Positions 53,106 through 61,509 of a DNA stretch of 64,000 nucleotides are shown piece by piece (the first letter of the stretch is position 1; each line of letters starts with the position of its first letter). The DNA comes from Nocardia sp. NBC_00416. Lineage in GTDB: Bacteria > Actinomycetota > Actinomycetes > Mycobacteriales > Mycobacteriaceae. The translations under genes were made by a program, and so were the position numbers. The stretch is taken from the NCBI RefSeq assembly GCF_036032445.1, contig NZ_CP107932.1, forward strand, positions 6,078,501 through 6,142,500, written 5' to 3'. The notes below the pieces were generated by a model. It made no database searches, was not told where the DNA came from, and saw only the letters and a program-made list of their open reading frames with translations.

Positions 53106-53623
53106 GTACACCCGACGACCGAGATCTGGAGATCGTCGCCGAACAACTGGGCCGCGCCCCGCGCGGGGTGCTCGCCATCGCCTACCGGACCCCGGACGGT
53201 CTCCCGGCGGTCGTCAAGACCGCGCCGAAACTGCCCGACGGCACACCCTTTCCCACCCTCTACTACCTCACCGATCCACGGCTGACCGCGGAGGCCAGCC
53301 GGTTGGAGTCCGCGGGGGTGATGAAGGGGATGACCGACCGGCTCGCCCGGGACACCGAACTCGCCGCCGCCTACCGCGCGGCGCACGAGAGTTATCTGGC
53401 CGAACGGGACGAGATCGAATCGCTGGGCACCGATTTCACCGGCGGCGGTATGCCGGACCGGGTGAAATGTCTGCACGTGCTGATCGCGCACGCGCTGGCC
53501 AAGGGGCCGGGGGTCAATCCACTCGGTGACGAGGCGGTCGCACTGGCGGCCGCGAACGGGCTGCGGGGGAGCGCGATCCCGGCGGACTGGCCGGAATACG
53601 CGGCGACGGAAGCGGAATCGTGA
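53102..53623 (+). CDS. DUF501 family protein
   Basis: The 173-residue product matches the DUF501 pattern (VAEQLGRAPRGVLAIAYR, FPTLYYLTDPRL, RVKCLHVLIAHALAKGPGVNPLGDE). Its function is unknown, but it is conserved between ftsB and ppx in actinobacteria (Rv1025 in M. tuberculosis). GTG 53102 overlaps the ftsB stop (GTGA), so translation is coupled. Confidence 0.9.
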   Translation: MSTPDDRDLEIVAEQLGRAPRGVLAIAYRTPDGLPAVVKTAPKLPDGTPFPTLYYLTDPRLTAEASRLESAGVMKGMTDRLARDTELAAAYRAAHESYLAERDEIESLGTDFTGGGMPDRVKCLHVLIAHALAKGPGVNPLGDEAVALAAANGLRGSAIPADWPEYAATEAES

Positions 53624-53675
53624 ATCTGTTCCGCCGCCTTCGCGGACCACATCTACCTTCTTCGAAGGAGGCGCT

Positions 53676-54623
53676 TTGACGGACAGGGTCGCTGCCGTGG
53701 ATTGCGGCACCAATTCGATACGCCTGCTGATCGCCGATATCGGCGCGGATGCGACGTTGACCGATGTGCATCGGGAGATGCGGATCGTGCGCCTCGGCAA
53801 GGGCGTGGACGCGACGGGGCGGCTGAATCCGGAGGCGATCGAACGCACCCGGGTCGCGCTGGCCGACTACGCGGCCCTCATGGCCGAGCACGGGGTGCGC
53901 CGGGTGCGGATGGTCGCCACCTCCGCGACCCGGGACGCCTCGAACCGGGCGGATTTCTTCGCGATGACCAGGGCCGAACTCGGAAAAGTGGTGCCGGGAG
54001 CCGAGGCCGAGGTGATCACCGGTGACGAGGAGGCCCGGCTGTCCTTCGCCGGTGCGGTCGGTGAGCTGTCCGCGGCGGACGGGCCGTTCGTCGTGGTCGA
54101 CCTGGGGGGCGGTTCCACCGAACTCGTGGTCGGCGACGGGGACGGCGTGCGGGCGGCGTTCTCCGCCGATATCGGCTGTGTGCGGGTGACCGAACGATGC
54201 CTGCAGGGGAATCCGCCCGACGCCGCGCAGGTCGGCGCGGCCCGCGAATTCGCGGCCGAACGGCTCGGCGAGGCCTTCACCCACGTGCCGGTGGACAGCG
54301 CGCACACCTGGGTCGGGGTGGCGGGCACTATGACCACGCTCGCTGCCGTCGCACTGGACCTGCCGGAATACGATTCGGCGAAAACGCATCTCGCGCGCAT
54401 CGGCTTGCCGGAACTGAACGCGGTATGCGACCGGCTGATCGGAATGAACCACGACGAGCGCGCCGCGCTGGGCCCCATGCATCCGGGCCGGGTCGATGTC
54501 ATCGGCGGCGGCGCGGTGATCACCGAGGTACTGGCGGCGGAGTTGGCGCGGCGGGCCGGCATCACCGAACTGGTCGTCAGCGAACACGACATCCTGGACG
54601 GAATCGCCCTGTCGATCGCCTGA
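53676..54623 (+). CDS. ppx: Exopolyphosphatase / pppGpp phosphatase (Ppx/GppA)
   Basis: The 315-residue product of the actin-like ASKHA superfamily has VAAVDCGTNSIRLLIAD, VVVDLGGGSTELV and GTMTTLAAVAL, three phosphate-binding motifs of Ppx/GppA. It hydrolyses polyphosphate or pppGpp. TTG 53676 is chosen because GAAGGAGG lies just upstream and the family begins here. It is the last gene of the eno cluster. Confidence 0.92.
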   Translation: MTDRVAAVDCGTNSIRLLIADIGADATLTDVHREMRIVRLGKGVDATGRLNPEAIERTRVALADYAALMAEHGVRRVRMVATSATRDASNRADFFAMTRAELGKVVPGAEAEVITGDEEARLSFAGAVGELSAADGPFVVVDLGGGSTELVVGDGDGVRAAFSADIGCVRVTERCLQGNPPDAAQVGAAREFAAERLGEAFTHVPVDSAHTWVGVAGTMTTLAAVALDLPEYDSAKTHLARIGLPELNAVCDRLIGMNHDERAALGPMHPGRVDVIGGGAVITEVLAAELARRAGITELVVSEHDILDGIALSIA

Positions 54624-54734
54624 CCGGGCCTGCCGCGACGAGGCCGTTACCGAGGTCCGGCTGTTCCTGAACGCCCGGTATCGGTTCGGTGCGGGATGCC
54701 ACGCGCCGGGCCGGGCCCGTGGCACAGTCTGATC

Positions 54735-56189
54735 ATGTCCGAAGCATCAGACGTCGCCGACCGGACTTTCTTCGGTCACCCGATCGGACTCGTCAACCTG
54801 TTCGGCGTCGAACTGTGGGAGCGTTTCTCCTTCTACGGGATGCTCACCATTCTCGGCTACTACCTGTACTACGAGACCACCGATGGCGGTCTGGGACTGG
54901 ATAAGGACGTCGCGATCGGCCTGGTGGGGGCCTATGGCGGCCTGGTCTATCTCTGCACGATCATCGGGGGCTGGGTTTCGGACCGGCTGATCGGGATGGA
55001 ACGGACCGTCTTCTACGGCGGCGTCGTCGTGATGGCCGGGCATATCGCGCTCGCGCTGCTCCCGGGACTGTCCGGGGTGGGTGTGGGGCTGGTCCTGGTC
55101 GCGCTGGGCAGCGGTGCGTTGAAATCGAACGCGTCCGCGTTACTGGGCACGCTGTACCCGAAGGGCGACCCGCGGGTCGACGGCGGGTTCACGCTGTTCT
55201 ATCTCGGGATCAATCTCGGCTCGTTCGTCGGACCGCTGCTCACCGGTCTGCTCCAGGAGAGCTGGGGTTTCCACGCGGGCTTCGGCGCGGCCGCGGTCGG
55301 GATGGCGCTCGGCCTGACCCAGTACGTGGTGTTCCGGCGCAACCTCGGCACCGCCGGTCGCGAGGTGCCCGATCCGCTGCCTCGTAAGGCTGCCGGGCCA
55401 CTCGTCGGACTGCTGGTGGCCGCGGTCGCGGTGATCGTGCTGGTGGTGGTGACCGGGCTGGTCACCGTGGACAACCTGCCCGATGTGACCACCGGCCTGA
55501 TCATCCTCGCCGCGGCCGCCTACTTCGCCGTTATGCTCACCCACCGCAGGGTGACCAGCATCGAGCGCAGCCGGGTGTGGGCGTTCCTTCCGCTGTTCCT
55601 GGCGAACGTCGTGTTCTGGGCGCTGTTCCAGCAGATCTTCACCGTGCTCGCGGTGTATTCCGATGAGCGGATGGACTGGAACATCTTCGGCTGGACGGCG
55701 CCGTCGAACTGGATCGGCTCGGTGGAACCGGTGTGGATCATCGCGCTCTCGCCGCTGTTCGCGCTGATGTGGACCAGGCTGGGCGATCGGGCGCCGACCA
55801 CACCGCGCAAGTTCGCCCTCGGTGTCGCCGGCATGGGCATCGCGTTCCTGCTGTTCGTACCGTTGTCGGGGAGCACCGGCCGATCGGTGCCCGCCCTCGC
55901 GGTGCTGGTCATCATGGCGGTGTTCGCGATCTCGGAACTGCTGATCTCCCCGATCGGCCTCGCGGTCAGCACCCAGCTCGCGCCCGAGCATTTCCGGGCG
56001 CAGATGATGGCGCTCTATTTCTTGTCGATCGCGTTGGGTACGACGCTGTCCGGTGTGCTGGCGCGTTTCTACTCGGCGGACGACGAGTTCGCCTACTTCG
56101 GGATCACCGGTCTGGTGGCGATCGTGGCGGGCGCGGTGATTGCGGCGCTGTCGTCGTGGATAACCCGTTATATGTCGGGAGTGCACTAG
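54735..56189 (+). CDS. Proton-coupled oligopeptide transporter (POT/PTR2 family)
   Basis: The 484-residue membrane protein has the POT signatures LFGVELWERFSFYGM near the N terminus and GGFTLFYLGINLGSFVGP, with some 12-14 membrane segments. The ExxER element (ELWER) needed for proton coupling is present. It would import di- or tripeptides. ATG 54735 is chosen over an upstream in-frame ATG at 54696 because membrane-transporter homologues start close to the first helix. Confidence 0.92.
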   Translation: MSEASDVADRTFFGHPIGLVNLFGVELWERFSFYGMLTILGYYLYYETTDGGLGLDKDVAIGLVGAYGGLVYLCTIIGGWVSDRLIGMERTVFYGGVVVMAGHIALALLPGLSGVGVGLVLVALGSGALKSNASALLGTLYPKGDPRVDGGFTLFYLGINLGSFVGPLLTGLLQESWGFHAGFGAAAVGMALGLTQYVVFRRNLGTAGREVPDPLPRKAAGPLVGLLVAAVAVIVLVVVTGLVTVDNLPDVTTGLIILAAAAYFAVMLTHRRVTSIERSRVWAFLPLFLANVVFWALFQQIFTVLAVYSDERMDWNIFGWTAPSNWIGSVEPVWIIALSPLFALMWTRLGDRAPTTPRKFALGVAGMGIAFLLFVPLSGSTGRSVPALAVLVIMAVFAISELLISPIGLAVSTQLAPEHFRAQMMALYFLSIALGTTLSGVLARFYSADDEFAYFGITGLVAIVAGAVIAALSSWITRYMSGVH

Positions 56190-56228
56190 CGTTCCCGGTA
56201 CTCGCGCCGGAATCACGAGGAGGCCGCA

Positions 56229-57710
56229 GTGACGAGCCCGACCAGACGCAGCTCATTGTTCCGCACCAAATCCGTCGAGCAATCGATCCGCGACACCGAC
56301 GAACCCGGAACGAAACTGCGCAAAGAACTCACCTCGTGGGATCTGGCGATTTTCGGTGTAGCCGTCGTCATCGGCGCCGGTATCTTCACTCTCACCGCCC
56401 GCACCGCGGGTAACGTCGCCGGGCCCGCGGTATCGCTGGCGTTCGTGTTCGCCGCGATCGCCTGCGGTCTCACGGCGCTGTGCTACGCGGAATTCGCCTC
56501 CACCGTCCCGGTCGCCGGCAGCGCCTACACCTTCTCCTACGCGACCTTCGGTGAGTTGGTCGCCTGGATCATCGGATGGGACCTCCTGCTCGAGTTCGCA
56601 CTCGCGGCCGCCGTGGTGTCCAAAGGCTGGTCGCAGTATCTCGGCCAGGTGTTCGACCGCGGTGCGGCCGTGGTGGAGATCGGCGGCGCGGTCACGTTCG
56701 ACTGGGGCGCGGTGCTGCTGATCGCGGTGCTCACCACCCTGCTGGCGCTCGGCACCAAACTGTCCTCCCGTGTCTCGATGATCGCGGTGGCGATCAAGGT
56801 CGGGGTGATCCTGCTGGTGATCGTCGTCGGCCTGACCTTCTTCGATTCCGACAACCTGACGCCGTTCATCCCGGAATCGGTGCCCGGATCGGAAGACCCG
56901 GGGATCACGCAATCGCTGTTCTCCTGGGCGACCGGTGCCGGTAGCAGCGACTTCGGCTGGTACGGCCTGCTGGCCGCGGCCAGCCTCGTCTTCTTCGCGT
57001 TCATCGGGTTCGATGTGGTCGCGACCGCCGCCGAGGAGACCAAGAATCCGCAGCGGGACCTGCCGCGCGGCATCCTGGGCTCGCTGATCGTGGTCACCAT
57101 CCTCTATGTCGCCGTCTCGATCGTGCTCACCGGCATGGTCCCCTACACCGACCTCGCCGGCGAGGACGCCACCCTGGCCACCGCCTTCGCGCTGAACGGC
57201 GCGACCTGGGCCAAGAACATCATCTCCATCGGCGCGCTGGCCGGCTTGACCACCGTCGTCATGGTGATGCTGCTCGGTCAGACCCGGGTGTTGTTCGCCA
57301 TGTCCCGTGACGGCCTCGCCCCCCGGGTGCTCGCCCGGACCGGCAAGCGCGGCACGCCGGTGCGGATCACTGTGATCGTCGGCGTGGTGTGCGCGCTGCT
57401 GGCCGGTTTCGTCGAGTTCGGCACCCTCGAGGAAATGGTCAATATCGGCACGTTGTTCGCCTTCCTGCTGGTCTCCATCGGCGTCGTCGTACTCCGCCGC
57501 ACCCGCCCGGACCTGCCGCGTGGTTTCCGCGTCCCGTTCGTCCCGTTCGTGCCGATTCTGGCGGTCCTTTCCTGCCTGTGGCTGATGGTGAACCTCTCGG
57601 TAGAGACATGGCTGCGTTTCGTAGTCTGGATGCTGCTCGGTTTGGTGATGTACTTCGCATACGGCCGACGGCATTCGCTGGTCGGTAGGTCCGTTTCCGA
57701 ACAGGAGTGA
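56229..57710 (+). CDS. APC-family amino acid permease
   Basis: The 493-residue protein has about 12 membrane helices. ELTSWDLAIFGVAVVIGAGIF is the classical first-helix motif with its unwound GAG, and the CYAEFASTVPVAGSAYTFSY segment fits the cationic amino acid transporter group. GTG 56229 has AGGAGG upstream. It lies 39 bp after the peptide transporter, so the two may form a nutrient-uptake operon. Confidence 0.9.
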   Translation: MTSPTRRSSLFRTKSVEQSIRDTDEPGTKLRKELTSWDLAIFGVAVVIGAGIFTLTARTAGNVAGPAVSLAFVFAAIACGLTALCYAEFASTVPVAGSAYTFSYATFGELVAWIIGWDLLLEFALAAAVVSKGWSQYLGQVFDRGAAVVEIGGAVTFDWGAVLLIAVLTTLLALGTKLSSRVSMIAVAIKVGVILLVIVVGLTFFDSDNLTPFIPESVPGSEDPGITQSLFSWATGAGSSDFGWYGLLAAASLVFFAFIGFDVVATAAEETKNPQRDLPRGILGSLIVVTILYVAVSIVLTGMVPYTDLAGEDATLATAFALNGATWAKNIISIGALAGLTTVVMVMLLGQTRVLFAMSRDGLAPRVLARTGKRGTPVRITVIVGVVCALLAGFVEFGTLEEMVNIGTLFAFLLVSIGVVVLRRTRPDLPRGFRVPFVPFVPILAVLSCLWLMVNLSVETWLRFVVWMLLGLVMYFAYGRRHSLVGRSVSEQE

Positions 57711-57715
57711 TCGCG

Positions 57716-58267
57716 ATGCCTCTATCGTGGCGGTGGTTCCGGCGCCGGGAGGACCCGCTCCTCCGCGGACCCGCGCCGGACGCGTCGGGTACCGACCTGG
57801 TGGTGGAGTGGATCGACGCGGTGACCACCGGCCTGGCCACCGCCCCGCCCGGCCCGCCCGAAGCCGCGCCCGCCCGGGTGTGCGACGGCATGTTCACCGC
57901 GGCGACCATCGTCGCGGTGCTGATCGAGAAGATCGCCGACCGCACCGAATACCGGGTCGCGAACAACCGCTGCATGGCCTCTGCGGTCGACTTCATGAAG
58001 GTCCTCGGGGAGGACACGCTGCGCCGCTACCGCATCCACGGGGTACAGCCGGTGGGCTGGGAGAACATGGGCACCGAGATGGACGAGGCGGCGATCGCCC
58101 GCCGTCTCGGCCAGCTGGGGGAGGCGCTGCAACTGGCACTGCTGGCGGTGACCACCGACTACGACCTCTCCGACGAGGTCCGGGAGGCGGCGGAGGAATC
58201 CGGACTGCTCGCGGCGGATGTGCTCGTCGAGGCCTGCCAGGCTATTCAGACAGACCCCACGGTGTGA
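57716..58267 (+). CDS. Conserved-looking hypothetical protein
   Basis: The 183-residue product is soluble and mostly helical, with a basic WRWFRRRED start and segments such as AATIVAVLIEKIADRTEYRVANNRCM and LGEALQLALLAVTTDYDLSDEV. I do not recognise a family. ATG 57716 is preferred over a GTG at 57707 because GGAG at 57704-57707 is then correctly spaced. It follows the permease by five bases and is probably cotranscribed. Confidence 0.8.
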   Translation: MPLSWRWFRRREDPLLRGPAPDASGTDLVVEWIDAVTTGLATAPPGPPEAAPARVCDGMFTAATIVAVLIEKIADRTEYRVANNRCMASAVDFMKVLGEDTLRRYRIHGVQPVGWENMGTEMDEAAIARRLGQLGEALQLALLAVTTDYDLSDEVREAAEESGLLAADVLVEACQAIQTDPTV

Positions 58268-58324
58268 CTCCCACTCACGGGTATTCCGGTACGGGTGTAC
58301 GAGTCGGTAGTGTGTGGTCCGCAC

Positions 58325-58398
58325 GCCCCCATAGCCCAATTGGCAGAGGCAGCGGACTTAAAATCCGCCAAGTGTGGGTTCGAGTCCCACTGGGGGCA
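58325..58398 (+). tRNA. tRNA with UAA anticodon (read as Leu), short variable loop
   Basis: The 74-nt sequence folds into a full cloverleaf. The acceptor stem GCCCCCA/TGGGGGC is perfect, the anticodon stem GCGGA/TCCGC has loop CTTAAAA, and the T arm is GTGGG-TTCGAGT-CCCAC. The anticodon 58359-58361 is TAA and the discriminator is A. The variable loop is only five bases, whereas normal bacterial tRNA-Leu has a long variable arm. CCA is not encoded. Its 3' part is repeated at 60681. Confidence 0.85.
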
Positions 58399-58427
58399 CT
58401 GCTATGCCGCAGGTAGGGGGCTGTTTC
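58362..58427. repeat. Left attachment-like repeat (tRNA 3' end)
   Basis: These 66 bases start inside the tRNA anticodon loop and run 29 bases past the tRNA. They recur at 60681-60744 with one substitution and two single-base indels. A repeated tRNA 3' end next to an integrase remnant is the usual signature of attL/attR sites made by a tyrosine recombinase. Confidence 0.8.
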
Positions 58428-58690
58428 TTCCGTCGTGTCGGCGTCTGAGCCCTGCTCGGTCCGCAGCGAGTCCGCGGCAGCCAGAGCGCCCCGATGCATC
58501 GAGTCCGCCACCGGGCCGAGATCGTCGTCGAAAAGATGGCCGTACAGATCGAGCGTCAGAGTTGCCGACCTGTGCCCGAGCATCCGCTGAACGACTTCGC
58601 GAACCTGATTGCGGTGTAGGCCAGCACAAACACCAGCGTTTGAAACCGTCCTGCCGCTAACGCCAGCCTCCGCACCTCGAGAGCGGCGGC
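58425..58690 (-). pseudogene. Tyrosine recombinase (integrase) remnant
   Basis: Two frames encode pieces of one integrase, read right to left. The first, about 58678-58602, has EVRRLALAAGRFQTLVFVLA then YTAIRF, which includes the box I arginine. The second, from 58601 on, has VREVVQRMLGHRSATLTLDL then YGHLF with the nucleophile Tyr at 58542-58544. They meet at 58601, so the middle with the HxxR box is deleted and the frame is shifted. The reading frame runs into the tRNA, as expected for an island integrase. It cannot be active. Confidence 0.72.
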
Positions 58691-58965
58691 GCATGCGTGC
58701 CGCCGCCACGCTACGACGCAACGCCCCTCCTCGCAGGCTCGTTGGGACCGGCATACCGGCGCGTCGGCGGCACTCTGGCGCCACCCGCTTCGGACCCGCG
58801 ATGGTCGGGGGAGATAGCCCGGGTGTGCGCAGGCCACCATCCAGCAGGACCATGGCTCACTTTGCGTGACGCGGTTTAGATCTGAAAAAGAAACCCCCAG
58901 GTCAGGGGTCAGATCTGCGGTAGGTGCGTAAGGTTCCTGAAATAGAGTCCAGAGGTGCATGCTGA
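58691..58965. other. Degenerate stretch between integrase remnant and ATPase gene
   Basis: This 275-bp stretch has no coherent frame that I can assign. Together with the integrase remnant it makes a 538-bp gene-free region (58428-58965). It is probably decayed element DNA. Confidence 0.4.
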
Positions 58966-60438
58966 CTAGCTGTCACTGTCCGTTTCGGCCGCCGCCCAGA
59001 GAGGGACGTACTGCATGTTCTTCTTCCCGGCGGAGGGATTGAACGGCACGATAACCCCTGCCTCAACAGCCTCGCGAATGTAGCTGGTGACTGTGCTGAC
59101 AGCACGCTCAGGTAGCCCGAACCGCTCGCGCAAGCTCTTGTTCGTCAGACGCTCGGACTGAACCGACCGAAGGCAGGCATGCAGGTAGGTTGCTCGTATT
59201 CGCTCGTCGCGGCTCATCTTCTTGACCGGCCGGTGAGCGAACATCGTGACTGAGGTGTGACCTTCGGTCACCCGGATCAGGGGGGCGGGAAGCTGGTAGA
59301 CCTCAATATGGAACGCGATGCGATCCCATCCGCTCCCGCGTTCTTCGCACAGGTGGCAGCGTCGCATCATGCGCGCGAGCTGCTCGTTTCGAGACCTGGG
59401 TGGAGCATCGATGAACCTCACCGGATCAATGAGGGGCTCGCCGGGGTTTGTGATCTCGATCCGATCGTCGTAGACCTCGACCATCGGTCCGGCTCCGGTG
59501 ACAGAGAAGTCCTGATGAACTAGTGCGTTGGCAAGGATCTCCCGTATCGCTACATCAGGGTAGATGCTGACCTCTTGCCTCAAGGCTTGCTCGATCACCT
59601 CATTGGTTGGCAGCAGGTTGTCGATAAATTCCGTCACGCCCTCAAAGCCGCACGCGTATCCCCGGCCGCCTTCCAGCTCCCGCTCCGCATTGACCTTGCT
59701 CTTCCCCTTGTACTTGATGACGCGAGGCGCTTTGCGGGCGAGGGATGGGAAGTCCGACAAACGCTTGGCGAACAATAGGGCGCCGAGGTTGGTGATACTG
59801 AACAGACCAGTGCCATCCTGGACGACGAGCTTGTCGACCTCGAGGGCGTACATGATCTGATCCCGCCGTGCGGGTACGTCCTTCAGCTGCAGCCGAAAAT
59901 AGACGTCATGGTCGAATAACGCCAGTACCTGTTCGTCTGTCAGTCCCTCCGCCGCCAGCCTGCCTTCGAACGGTGTGGCCTCGAGCGCCTGGTATAGCTG
60001 TTTGGCCTGGGCCGGGTGATCGTTCAGCTTCTTCTTGTGACTGCCGATTCGAATGTACGCGGTGCCAAGGAACTGAACTGGGTACTGACATGCTGGCGGA
60101 ATTTCGAGGACCGCGACCTTCTTCCCGTCTACTTCTCCAGACATGTACTTGACCCCAGGATCTGGTGACAGTCCACCAATCAGCCAGAGATGGAGGGACT
60201 GGTTGCCCTTCGTGGCCGACTCCAGGTCGAAGGACGTGCCGATCACTGTGTGTGTCTTGTCTTCGATGCCCCAAACCAGGTACGCCTTGGACACGGCATG
60301 AAGTGCCGCAGCATTCGACAAGGCGGAGATGTACTGGCCGATCTGTTCCGGATCGGCGAGATTGGACTTGAACTCCAACCACTCTCGCTCGACAGGCTGG
60401 CTGGTCAACTGCTTGATCAAACCAGCGAAGTTCGTCAT
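58966..60438 (-). CDS. AlbA_2 (Schlafen-type) / GHKL ATPase domain protein
   Basis: The 490-residue product has an AlbA_2-like N-terminal domain (EREWLEFKSNLADPEQIGQY to AYLVWGIEDKTH, about residues 15-70), a GSHKKKLNDHPAQA segment, and a GHKL-type ATP site (REILANALVHQDFSVTGAGP then VYDDRIEITNPG, about residues 290-330). The C terminus is winged-helix-like. Proteins of this layout (COG2865-like) include regulators and candidate phage-defence factors. ATG 60438 has GGAG upstream. One line counted by hand (59521-59580) is 53% G+C against about 70% nearby, supporting transfer. Confidence 0.85.
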   Translation of the reverse strand: MTNFAGLIKQLTSQPVEREWLEFKSNLADPEQIGQYISALSNAAALHAVSKAYLVWGIEDKTHTVIGTSFDLESATKGNQSLHLWLIGGLSPDPGVKYMSGEVDGKKVAVLEIPPACQYPVQFLGTAYIRIGSHKKKLNDHPAQAKQLYQALEATPFEGRLAAEGLTDEQVLALFDHDVYFRLQLKDVPARRDQIMYALEVDKLVVQDGTGLFSITNLGALLFAKRLSDFPSLARKAPRVIKYKGKSKVNAERELEGGRGYACGFEGVTEFIDNLLPTNEVIEQALRQEVSIYPDVAIREILANALVHQDFSVTGAGPMVEVYDDRIEITNPGEPLIDPVRFIDAPPRSRNEQLARMMRRCHLCEERGSGWDRIAFHIEVYQLPAPLIRVTEGHTSVTMFAHRPVKKMSRDERIRATYLHACLRSVQSERLTNKSLRERFGLPERAVSTVTSYIREAVEAGVIVPFNPSAGKKNMQYVPLWAAAETDSDS

Positions 60439-60680
60439 CACGACATCTCCTGAAGAAGACGGGGGCGCACGGAGATACAACCTACCGGCATGACTGGAGT
60501 GGAACACGCATGCGCGGAACTGATCGAACGCGAACAGCTCCAGCCCGCAACGAGTTCGCAGCCATGACAAGTCCAACTAGCCAGCGCAACGTCAGCGACG
60601 GGTGGGTCCGCAGGTCGCGCCGCGATGCCAACAACCACCAATGATCCAGTGAAATGCGACTATTCGGCTCAGTGACCTTG

Positions 60681-60744
60681 AATCCGCCAGTGTGGGTTCG
60701 AGTCCCACTAGGGGCACTGCTATGCCGCAGGTAGGGGCTGTTTC
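60681..60744. repeat. Right attachment-like repeat (displaced tRNA 3' end)
   Basis: This is the second copy of the 58362-58427 repeat. It contains a tRNA T arm and most of the 3' acceptor strand but no 5' half of a tRNA. The G-to-A change in the acceptor strand (CTAGGGGC for CTGGGGGC) is harmless in a non-functional copy. Confidence 0.8.
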
Positions 60745-60848
60745 AGGTGGCGGGGCCGGGTCGGGAGCGCGGACGGTTCGACAGTGGGCACGCAGCAGCC
60801 CGCTCCGGCGTCCTGAGTCCGGAGCAGGCTGCGTTGGGGCGATCGCGG

Positions 60849-60938
60849 TCAGTCCGGAGGTCTGGGCAGGGTCACCGCCATCACGAAGACGACGATTCCG
60901 AGGGCCGCCAGCACGGCCAGGGGCGGACTCCAGATCAC
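60849..60938 (-). CDS. Possible 29-residue membrane peptide
   Basis: A GTG start overlaps the stop of the 60935-61237 gene by four bases (GTGA). The product begins MIWSPPLAVLAALGIVVFVM and is a single hydrophobic helix with a short Pro/Arg tail. The overlap and the clean hydrophobic helix favour a coupled small protein. There is no homology that I recognise. Confidence 0.4.
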   Translation of the reverse strand: MIWSPPLAVLAALGIVVFVMAVTLPRPPD

Positions 60939-61237
60939 GACTCGGCTCCGAACGCGGTGCGCGGAGTCGTCCTCGGATACGTCCGTGCTCCGGTGATCAG
61001 TTCGGCTACTCCCGTTATCACCCACCAAGGCGCGTCGGGCTCGAGTGACCCCAGGTGCGGAATCACCACCGCCTCGGCGACGCGTTCCAGCGCGTACTGG
61101 ACAGCGATCAGGGCTGCCAGCGCGGCCCGGGCATCTGTTCTCACCGTGTAGACGATCTGCAAGCTGTTCTGCTGGACCAGTGCTTCGAACTCGGCTGGGG
61201 CGTGGGCGGTATGCAGCAGCGCCACCGCCCGCTTCAC
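60935..61237 (-). CDS. Hypothetical protein, 100 residues
   Basis: The product is a small mixed alpha/beta protein (MKRAVALLHTAHAPAEFEAL, then IVYTVRTDARAALAALIAVQ). I recognise no domain. GTG 61237 has GGAGGA at good spacing, so I use it rather than the longer frame to 61405. It is divergent from the XRE regulator gene. Confidence 0.6.
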   Translation of the reverse strand: MKRAVALLHTAHAPAEFEALVQQNSLQIVYTVRTDARAALAALIAVQYALERVAEAVVIPHLGSLEPDAPWWVITGVAELITGARTYPRTTPRTAFGAES

Positions 61238-61509
61238 GACCGGTCCTCCACAGGTGTGCCCGGCGCCTGAATATCCATCCACGGCCCGCTGTTCGGCCCG
61301 CGAAGCTCTTGTCGTTCCACTGCGTTCTCGCTCCTTCGCTCGATTGCCCGGAATGAACCCGACGCCGAGGAAGCCGGGTATACGGCGCATCTCGTCGGCG
61401 GGCACCTGAAGCTTGACGTTCGGGGCCTTGGAAAACGACGTCGAAAGGGGCGTCGATCAGGTTCCGAAAGGGGGCGACATTTAGGCGTCTGAACCGTTAT
61501 CGTTTGCGC

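Noticed and set aside
60675..60716. A second functional tRNA gene
   Set aside because: Only the T arm and 3' acceptor strand are present. There is no 5' acceptor strand or D arm, so it is a displaced fragment.
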